DNA from: an uncultured Holophagaceae bacterium
Lineage (GTDB): Bacteria > Acidobacteriota > Holophagae > Holophagales > Holophagaceae
Direction of reading: 5' to 3'
DNA length: 18,734 nucleotides
Assembly: GCA_903927605.1 (NCBI GenBank)
Contig: CAIYNT010000142.1
Span: forward strand, 1-18,734
Below the pieces are notes generated by a model. That model saw only the letters and a list, made by a program, of their open reading frames with translations. It had not been told where the DNA came from and made no database searches. This document shows, in pieces, positions 12,893 to 18,734 of this stretch (the first letter of the stretch is position 1; each line of letters begins with the position of its first letter). A program made the translations under genes and the position numbers.

Positions 12893-14437
12893 ATGCCGAC
12901 GGCATTGATCTCGGTGTATGACAAGGTGGGGCTCATCCCCCTGGCCGAGGGCCTGCTGGCCCAGGGCTGGCGGATTCTGGCCACAGGTGGGACTCTCCGC
13001 ACCTTACAGGAGGCAAAGCTCGAGGCGCAGGAGGTGGCGGCCTACACTGGCGCGCCGGAATGCTTCGATGGACGGGTGAAGACCCTCCATCCCCGTATCC
13101 ACGGAGGTCTCCTTTACCGGCGAGACTTGGCGGAGCATGTCGCTGACGCCAAGGCCCAGGGCATCGACCCCATCGACCTGGTCGTGATCAACCTCTACCC
13201 GTTCGAGGCCACCATCGCCCGGGAAGGGGTCACCGCCGCCGAGGCCATTGAACAGATCGATATCGGTGGCCCGAGCATGATCCGAAGTGCCTCGAAGAAC
13301 CACGCCTCGGTCACGGTGCTGACGGATCCTGCCCAATACAGCGCTTTCCTAGAGAAACTTCAGGCCGGAGTCTGGAACCTGGAGGACCGCCGACGCTGCG
13401 CCCTGGAGGCCTTCCGCAGAACGGCGGCCTACGATGCGGCCATCTCGGGCTGGATGGAGCGGGAGTTGGCCTCCCGGAAGTCTCCAGACCTGCCCCACCA
13501 CCTGTGTCTGAACTTGGTCCAGAAACAGGGGCTTCGCTACGGAGAGAATCCGCATCAGCCGGCTGCTTTCTATGTGGAGCCCGGGCGGAAGACCGAGGGC
13601 ATGGCCTCCTGCCACCAGCACCAGGGGAAGGAACTGAGCTTCAACAACCTGCTGGACGCCGATGCCTGCGCCCGGCTGGTGTGGCAGTTCCCGGCCCCGG
13701 CCTGCGTCATCGTCAAGCACAACAATCCCTGTGGCGTGGGCCAGGGACCCCACGCGCTGGAGGCCTTCATGCGCGCCCAGGCCGGCGATCCGGTCAGTGC
13801 GTTCGGTGGCATCGTGGCTTTCAACCGCCCGATTGGAGTCGAAGTCGCCCATGTCATGGCCCAGAACTTCTGGGAAGTCATCCTGGCTCCCGCCTTCACG
13901 GGCGAGGCCCTTGAAGTGTTCGCCGCCAAGAAACAGCTTCGCATCCTGCAGACCCCCGACCATTGGCCCCAGAGCGCTGAAGGACTGGACACCCGCTCCA
14001 TTGGCGGAGGGTACCTGGTGCAGCGCGCGGACGACGCCTTCGTACCCTTCGAGGAGTGGGAAGTGAAGGCCAGCGGCCCGGGATCCAAGCCGAGGGCCGA
14101 GGACCTCGTGCTGGCCCAGCGCGTGGCCAAGGCGGTGAAATCCAACGCCATTGTCCTGGTGAAGGAGGGTGCCACCGTGGGCATCGGCGCCGGCCAGATG
14201 AGCCGGGTGGACTCCGTCGAGATCGCTTGCCGCAAGGCCGGGGACCGCGCTCGAGGTGCCGTACTCGGCAGCGACGCCTTCTTCCCCTTCCCCGATGGCC
14301 TGGAAGTGGCCGCCAGCCACGGTGTTTCTGCCTTCGTCGAACCGGGGGGCAGCCTCCGGGACAGCGAAGTCATCGCGGCCGCCCAGAAACTCGGCGTGTG
14401 GCTCTTCTTCACGGGCATGAGGCACTTCCGGCATTGA
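12893..14437 (+). CDS. purH: Bifunctional AICAR formyltransferase / IMP cyclohydrolase PurH
   Basis: A 514-residue cytoplasmic enzyme for the last two steps of IMP synthesis. The N-terminal ~195 residues form the MGS-like IMP cyclohydrolase domain (ISVYDKVG, ATGGT, GRVKTLHPRIHGG, IDIGGPSMIRSASKNH). The remainder is the AICAR transformylase domain with LRYGENPHQ, the catalytic KHNNPCG (K275, H276), DPVSAFGG and VGIGAGQMSRVDS. Length and motif order are normal. The ATG at 12893 is preferred over the ATG at 12863, because AGGGGG lies just upstream and the protein family begins at this point. A palindromic repeat begins 9 bases after the stop, before alaS. Other pur genes are not in the window. 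Confidence 0.97.
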   Translation: MPTALISVYDKVGLIPLAEGLLAQGWRILATGGTLRTLQEAKLEAQEVAAYTGAPECFDGRVKTLHPRIHGGLLYRRDLAEHVADAKAQGIDPIDLVVINLYPFEATIAREGVTAAEAIEQIDIGGPSMIRSASKNHASVTVLTDPAQYSAFLEKLQAGVWNLEDRRRCALEAFRRTAAYDAAISGWMERELASRKSPDLPHHLCLNLVQKQGLRYGENPHQPAAFYVEPGRKTEGMASCHQHQGKELSFNNLLDADACARLVWQFPAPACVIVKHNNPCGVGQGPHALEAFMRAQAGDPVSAFGGIVAFNRPIGVEVAHVMAQNFWEVILAPAFTGEALEVFAAKKQLRILQTPDHWPQSAEGLDTRSIGGGYLVQRADDAFVPFEEWEVKASGPGSKPRAEDLVLAQRVAKAVKSNAIVLVKEGATVGIGAGQMSRVDSVEIACRKAGDRARGAVLGSDAFFPFPDGLEVAASHGVSAFVEPGGSLRDSEVIAAAQKLGVWLFFTGMRHFRH

Positions 14438-14445
14438 TGCTGTCC

Positions 14446-14513
14446 GGGGGACCGCGCTGCGCGCTACACCCCCGGAGCCCCCGCGCGCGGCACGGGCCAA
14501 GCCCGTCCCGCGC
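14446..14513 (+). repeat. GC-rich palindromic repeat, copy B
   Basis: The element lies 8 bases after the purH stop and before alaS. It shares with copy A (7772-7854), in the same order, GGGGGACCGC (14446-14455), CGCGCTGCG (14453-14461), a CCCCC block and a terminal hairpin. The inner stem is ACGGGC/GCCCGT (14492-14497, 14501-14506) around CAA, and the outer stem is GCGCGG/CCGCGC (14485-14490, 14508-14513) with one C-C mismatch. The outermost inner pair is A-T here and T-A in copy A, a compensating change. Copy B lacks about 19 bases present in copy A between the first two blocks. Confidence 0.7.
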
Positions 14514-14551
14514 TCCTTTCCATTCCGATCATCCGATACCCTGGATCACCC

Positions 14552-17173
14552 ATGAAAACCTCTGAACTCCGTCAGCGATTCCTCCAGTACTTCGAGCGCC
14601 AAGGGCATCGCCGGGTGGCCTCCAGCGCAGTTATCGGGCCCGCCGACGACCCCACGGTGATGTGGACCAACTCGGGCATGATCCAGTTCAAGGACGTGTT
14701 CCTGGGCAAGGAGAACCGCGACTACAGTCGCGCCACCACCAGCCAGAAGTGCCTGCGTGCTGGTGGTAAGCACAACGACCTCGACCAGGTGGGTTTCACT
14801 GCCCGCCACCACACCTTCTTCGAGATGCTCGGCAACTTCAGCTTCGGGGACTATTTCAAGGCCGATGCCATCCGGTTTGCCTGGGAATTCGTCACCGGCC
14901 CCGTGGATCAGGGTTGTCTGGGTCTGGATCCATCGAAGCTCTGGGTCACGGTCTTCGAGGGATCGGAGGGCGTGCCTGCCGACACGGAGGCCGAAGCGCT
15001 GTGGAAGGCTGCGGGGGTGCGGCCTGACCGCATCATGCGTTTCGGCAAATCAGACAACTTCTGGCAGATGGGCGATACCGGGCCCTGCGGTCCCTGCTCG
15101 GAAATGCACTTCGACCGGGGCGAGCACATCCCCGGCGATGCCACCCCTAATGGCAATGGCGACCGGGTCATGGAGATCTGGAATCTGGTCTTCATGCAGT
15201 ACGAGCGGGACGCGAAGGGCGTGCTGACACCCCTGCCCAAACCGAGTATCGACACGGGCATGGGGCTGGAGCGCACCGCCAGCATCCTCCAGAGGGTGGA
15301 TACCAACTACGAGATCGATCTGTTTGAACCCATCTTTGAATCCATCTGGAAGGCCGCCAAAGTCAATCCCGACGAACGGCGTGACCACGCGAACCGCACG
15401 GCCTCCCAGGTCGTAGCGGACCACATCCGCGCCGCCACGTTCATGTGCTTTGATGGCGTGGTGCCCAGCAACGAGGGCCGCGGCTATGTGCTCCGCAAGA
15501 TCATCCGCCGGGCCCTGCGGTTCGGGCGGAAGCTCGGCATCGAAGGGCTCTTCTTCGCGGATCTCGCGCCGGCCGTCTTTCAGGCCATGGGGGATCAGTA
15601 CCCGGAGCTGCTAGGCGAAATGGGCCGCATCCAGAAATCGCTTCACCGGGAAGAGCAGCAGTTCAGCCATACCTTGTCTGCGGGACTCAAGATCCTCGAA
15701 GGCAGCGACATCTCGCAAGGCGCCCTGACAGGTTCAGACATCTTCCGGCTCTACGACACCTACGGCTTCCCCGTGGACCTGGTGGAAGACTGGTGCCGGG
15801 AAAGGGGTATTGCTGCGGACCTGGCTGGATTCCAGCAGGAGCTGAACGCCCAGCGCACCCGGGCGCGGGCTGCCATGAAGGCCCATGACCTGCGCTTGGC
15901 CGGGGACCTGGCCGTATTGGCAGACCTGCCTCCCACACGTTTTACAGGCTATGACCACCTTGAAGGCCAGGCCCATGTGGTGGCCCTCTTCGATGCGGAG
16001 CATCGCCGGGTGAAGCAGCTCACGGGTGAAGGCTATGTCCTGCTGGATCGCACACCTTTCTATGCCTTGTCGGGGGGGCAGGTGGGCGATACGGGCCAGC
16101 TCCGCTTCGAGGGAGGTCATGCGGAAGTGCTGGACTGCACGGCTCCTGCCCAGAAGCGACACCTCCACAAAGTGGTGGTCACGGGCTCCCTGCATGAGAA
16201 CTCTGTGGTCAATGCCCTGGTGCATCCAATCCGCCGCCGGCGAGTCCGGGCCCACCACACGGCCACCCACTTGCTGCATGCCGCCCTGCGGGAAGTGCTC
16301 GGCACCCATGTGAAACAGGCGGGCAGCGTGGTGGATGCCACCCACCTGCGCTTCGACTTCACGCATTTCGCGCCCCTGGAGCCTTCGCAGATCGCAGAGA
16401 TCGAGCGGCTGGCCTCGCGGCAGGCCCTGAAATCCATGGATACCACGGTGCGCGAGATGGACATCGAAGAGGCCCTCGCCTCCGGCGCCATGGCCCTCTT
16501 CGGCGAGAAGTACGGCGATGTGGTGCGCGTGGTCCAGATCCCCGGCTTCTCCACGGAGCTCTGTGGCGGCACGCACGTCCCCAATACAGGTGAGATCGGG
16601 GTGGTGAAAATTATCTCCGAAGGCGCTGTCAGCGCCGGTGTTCGACGGATCGAAGCCGTGGCTGGCGAGATGGCGCTCGAATTGCTCCAAGCCGATGAAG
16701 CCCTGATCCAGGGACTTTCGAGGCGGGTCAACGCCAACCGGGAAGCTCTTCCTGATCTGTTGACGGCTAAGGATCAGCGAATTACCCAGCTGGAGCGGGA
16801 TCTCAAAGACGCCAAGCTGAAGGCAGCTGGTGGCGGCGGCGGCGCTGAGCGGGTGGAACAGGTGAAGGGCGTCACCCTGGTCACCGCGATCGTCGAAGGG
16901 CTGGAGGGCAACGCCCTGCGGGAGTTCATGGACCAGGTGCGCACCCGGCACCACAGCGCCGTCATCGTGCTGGCTTCCAAGGCCTCCGAAGACAAGGTGG
17001 CCGCACTGGTCTCCGTCTCCTCGGATCTTCCCTTCGATGCCGGTGCCTTGTTCAAGACCATGCTCCCGGCTCTGAATGGCCGGGGCGGCGGCAAGAAGGA
17101 CCTCGCCCAGGGCGGAGGAACCAATCCGGCTGGACTTCCTCAAGCCATCGCCGCACTCAGGGCTTCCATGTAG
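14552..17173 (+). CDS. alaS: Alanyl-tRNA synthetase
   Basis: An 873-residue enzyme of normal length that charges tRNA-Ala. The class II catalytic core starts at the N-terminus with PTVMWTNSGMIQFKDVFLG and continues with TTSQKCLRAGGKHNDL, HTFFEMLGNFSFGDYF, DTGPCGPCSE and NEGRGYVLRKIIRRA. The editing domain carries the zinc-binding HTATH (H569, H573) and CGGTH (C671, H675), as in other AlaS. The C-terminal part has a helical linker, a Gly run and the DHHA1 (C-Ala) domain ending near GGGTNPAGLPQAI. The ATG at 14552 begins the usual first helix; only a weak GGA lies upstream. It follows purH by 114 bases that contain a palindromic repeat. It converges on the cytochrome gene with 17 bases between stops. 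Confidence 0.98.
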   Translation: MKTSELRQRFLQYFERQGHRRVASSAVIGPADDPTVMWTNSGMIQFKDVFLGKENRDYSRATTSQKCLRAGGKHNDLDQVGFTARHHTFFEMLGNFSFGDYFKADAIRFAWEFVTGPVDQGCLGLDPSKLWVTVFEGSEGVPADTEAEALWKAAGVRPDRIMRFGKSDNFWQMGDTGPCGPCSEMHFDRGEHIPGDATPNGNGDRVMEIWNLVFMQYERDAKGVLTPLPKPSIDTGMGLERTASILQRVDTNYEIDLFEPIFESIWKAAKVNPDERRDHANRTASQVVADHIRAATFMCFDGVVPSNEGRGYVLRKIIRRALRFGRKLGIEGLFFADLAPAVFQAMGDQYPELLGEMGRIQKSLHREEQQFSHTLSAGLKILEGSDISQGALTGSDIFRLYDTYGFPVDLVEDWCRERGIAADLAGFQQELNAQRTRARAAMKAHDLRLAGDLAVLADLPPTRFTGYDHLEGQAHVVALFDAEHRRVKQLTGEGYVLLDRTPFYALSGGQVGDTGQLRFEGGHAEVLDCTAPAQKRHLHKVVVTGSLHENSVVNALVHPIRRRRVRAHHTATHLLHAALREVLGTHVKQAGSVVDATHLRFDFTHFAPLEPSQIAEIERLASRQALKSMDTTVREMDIEEALASGAMALFGEKYGDVVRVVQIPGFSTELCGGTHVPNTGEIGVVKIISEGAVSAGVRRIEAVAGEMALELLQADEALIQGLSRRVNANREALPDLLTAKDQRITQLERDLKDAKLKAAGGGGGAERVEQVKGVTLVTAIVEGLEGNALREFMDQVRTRHHSAVIVLASKASEDKVAALVSVSSDLPFDAGALFKTMLPALNGRGGGKKDLAQGGGTNPAGLPQAIAALRASM

Positions 17174-17190
17174 CCCTTGACGACCGGTCC

Positions 17191-18174
17191 CTATTGCGCC
17201 GGAACTCCGCCTTTCTCGTGACATCCCAAGCAGGTGGCCAGCTTGGGATCAGGGCTGCGCCAGTAGACGCTGTCCTGGTTGCCGAACTCCTTCTGCAATT
17301 CCGCAGGAATCCGGGCCCAGTAAAACATGAAGGCCGTGCTTCCATCAGCCTTGGTCTCCTTCATGTAGAGGGGGCCGGGCTCCGTGCTGGGCTTGCCCTT
17401 CACATCCGTGAAGGTGGGCATTACCGCATAGGCCCCCGCCGGCAGCGGTTTGCCGGCCTTGTAATCGTCAATCCCTGACGCTGTGACCCATACCCTCCGC
17501 CAGCGATCCCCGTGGGCCTTGCTGCGCATGGGGCCAGCCTCTGCTGGCTCGAGACTGGCATAGTCCAAGGCCCGGATCGGCAATTCGGCCTCCACGTCGT
17601 TCCGTTTGGCTTTGTCGGCCTCAGCGGCCGCGCGGTTGGTCTCCTCGTTGCCAAAGACCATGATGCCGCCCAGCTTCCCGCTGAAACCCCAAAAGCCGAG
17701 CCAAAGAAAACCCACTAGCAGGGCTGGAGTCCCCACGCCCCGTTCCCAGAACCGCCGTCCCGCATGATGACGGTGCTCAAGACCGGTAGAGGCCGTTCTC
17801 AGATCTTCGCGCCAGATCCGCCACAGTAGGAAGACGCAGATCCCACCAATGACGAACCCCCCAAGGGCCGCCAGGATGTGGAACTCCAGGATCTTCTGGA
17901 GGACCTGTTTTTGATTGGCCACCACCGGCAGGAAGCCCGAGGGACCAATCAGGTTGATCTGGCGCCCCCACATCAGGCCACTGAAGAGGGCGACAGTGCT
18001 GGCGAGCCAGGCGAGCGCGGCGATGAAGAAAGAAGTGCCTGCCAAGGTCCTTCCGTGCCTCGGGTAGAAGGAGGCGAGCATGGCCAGGGGCAGCACTGCC
18101 ACCAGCCCCAAGGGGATATGGACGAAGGCCGGGTGCTCCCGCGCGATGAACTCGATCAATGGGGATGCGATCAT
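17191..18174 (-). CDS. Membrane-anchored cytochrome: DUF2231-like domain fused to cytochrome P460-like domain
   Basis: A 327-residue protein. Residues 1-170 contain four hydrophobic segments (~16-36, 46-68, 98-120, 148-165) and begin EHPAFVHIPLGLVAVLP, typical of DUF2231 membrane domains; H14, H19 and H99 could bind heme b. The soluble C-terminal part (~195-327) contains WVTASGIDDYKAGKPLPAGA, a YWARIPAELQ segment and SPDPKLATCLGCHEKG. The CxxCH heme c site (C315-H319) lies eight residues from the end, as in cytochrome P460/c'-beta proteins. Heme attachment puts this end in the periplasm. P460 enzymes oxidise hydroxylamine or bind NO, but the role here is unknown and the cross-linking Lys cannot be assigned. 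It starts 12 bases after the beta-barrel gene and is probably cotranscribed with it. Confidence 0.82.
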   Translation of the reverse strand: MIASPLIEFIAREHPAFVHIPLGLVAVLPLAMLASFYPRHGRTLAGTSFFIAALAWLASTVALFSGLMWGRQINLIGPSGFLPVVANQKQVLQKILEFHILAALGGFVIGGICVFLLWRIWREDLRTASTGLEHRHHAGRRFWERGVGTPALLVGFLWLGFWGFSGKLGGIMVFGNEETNRAAAEADKAKRNDVEAELPIRALDYASLEPAEAGPMRSKAHGDRWRRVWVTASGIDDYKAGKPLPAGAYAVMPTFTDVKGKPSTEPGPLYMKETKADGSTAFMFYWARIPAELQKEFGNQDSVYWRSPDPKLATCLGCHEKGGVPAQ

Positions 18175-18186
18175 GAATGTCCCGGA

Positions 18187-18660
18187 TCAGAAGACGCGGG
18201 CGACGTTGAACCCGATGGACCACTGGGAGGATGGTCGTGGGCCACCGCCATAGTCCCCGCTCATCACCTGATTGGCCGTAGTGCCACTGGCATTGGTGGC
18301 GAACAACGAGAACCGGTGCTTGAAGGTCTTGTACGAAACTCCGGCGGCGAACCCGTTCTGGTAGGTCGTGCCGTCGGTGATGCCGCCCGGTGCCGCCTTG
18401 GCGAACTTGGACGGCCGGGGATAGTATTCGCCCACTACGGAGAACTTCTCGGTGATGTTCCCGCGGAGGCCAAGCCCGACATTGAACACACCGCCGGTAT
18501 TGGGCCTGGTGTTTGGCGCAGCGCCTGGGGGAACGGCCAGGATGGTATCGGTGGTGGTTGTCTTGGTGATATAGGACGGCACCAGTGAAAAAATGATGTC
18601 ATCAGTGATGAAAATCTCGGTCGGGACCTGAAGGGCCAACCCGTTTGACGTCCTCCCCAC
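18187..18660 (-). pseudogene. DUF5777-like beta-barrel protein, C-terminal part only (5' end interrupted)
   Basis: The readable frame gives up to ~157 residues with alternating beta strands. It ends in SQWSIGFNVARVF, a C-terminal aromatic residue typical of outer-membrane barrels. Segments such as NITEKFSVVGEYYPRPSKF, HRFSLFATNASGT and GFNVARVF match, from memory, the C-terminal half of DUF5777 proteins, which are about 300 residues with a signal peptide. Here the frame is closed by a TAA at 18693-18691, and no signal peptide can be found; the only start is a GTG at 18660. So either the gene is broken by a stop or frameshift, or it is a 5'-truncated copy. The remaining 41 bases of the window do not settle this. 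It precedes the P460 cytochrome gene by 12 bases. Confidence 0.6.
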
Positions 18661-18734
18661 TTCTATACCAAGGATGGTGAGAGTCCGGGGTTAGAAAGGA
18701 TCTCGATGGGATTCGCGGAAGGAGCCGTAGGCGA

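Noticed and set aside
15734..17224. 496-residue open frame on the minus strand
   Set aside because: Antisense of alaS, whose editing and C-Ala domains account for the + strand fully.

Overview
This is a GC-rich, densely packed bacterial chromosome segment. It carries housekeeping and accessory metabolic genes on both strands. No rRNA, tRNA, CRISPR array, insertion sequence or phage gene is visible. The gene set is type III glutamine synthetase, class II DAHP synthase, an EfpL/YeiP-type EF-P paralogue, a short NuoG, a DUF5777-like beta-barrel and a membrane-anchored P460-type cytochrome. It suggests a Gram-negative (diderm) heterotroph, and from memory most resembles Acidobacteriota of the Holophagae/Geothrix type. 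That assignment is inference, since no search was possible.

Layout. 1-268 (-) is the N-terminus of glnN (type III glutamine synthetase), cut by the window edge. 269-589 is a divergent intergenic region holding a possible crotonase C-terminal remnant just upstream of nadA. nadA (590-1558, +) is followed by a class II DAHP synthase (1633-2958, +). A two-gene minus-strand unit (thioesterase then an unrecognised 249-aa protein, 4103 to 2959) meets the DAHP synthase tail-to-tail with no spacer. A DCC-like thiol protein and a CPBP membrane protease (4157-5875, +) converge on a membrane-anchored Ser/Thr kinase (5880-7112, -). Divergent from the kinase is a translation and envelope cluster: efpL/yeiP-like EF-P, rsgA and an LpxL/HtrB-type acyltransferase (7186-9985, +). 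An NrfJ-like OB-fold lipoprotein (10104-10865, +) converges on a short nuoG (10930-12378, -) across a strong bidirectional terminator. A small unknown gene (12438-12776, -) lies upstream of nuoG and divergent from purH (12893-14437, +), which precedes alaS (14552-17173, +). The right end, on the minus strand, holds a DUF2231-P460 cytochrome fusion and the C-terminal part of a DUF5777-like beta-barrel protein.

How the genes fit together. Most are core metabolism (NAD, aromatic amino acid and purine synthesis, nitrogen assimilation) and translation (EF-P paralogue, RsgA, AlaS). The respiratory and periplasmic redox theme (NuoG, P460 cytochrome, NrfJ-like lipoprotein, beta-barrel) fits an organism with flexible electron transport.

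The most interesting non-coding signal is a pair of related GC-rich palindromic elements. They lie in the efpL-rsgA gap and the purH-alaS gap, each starting about 10 bases after a stop codon. The hairpin is kept in both copies, with a compensating base-pair change and similar flanking blocks. Other points of note are an RsgA without its zinc-site Cys/His residues, a NuoG without the N7-type cysteines, TAGAAT boxes placed 6-8 bases before two start codons (possible leaderless transcripts), and an in-frame stop truncating the beta-barrel gene. I see no clearly new multi-gene defence or mobile system.
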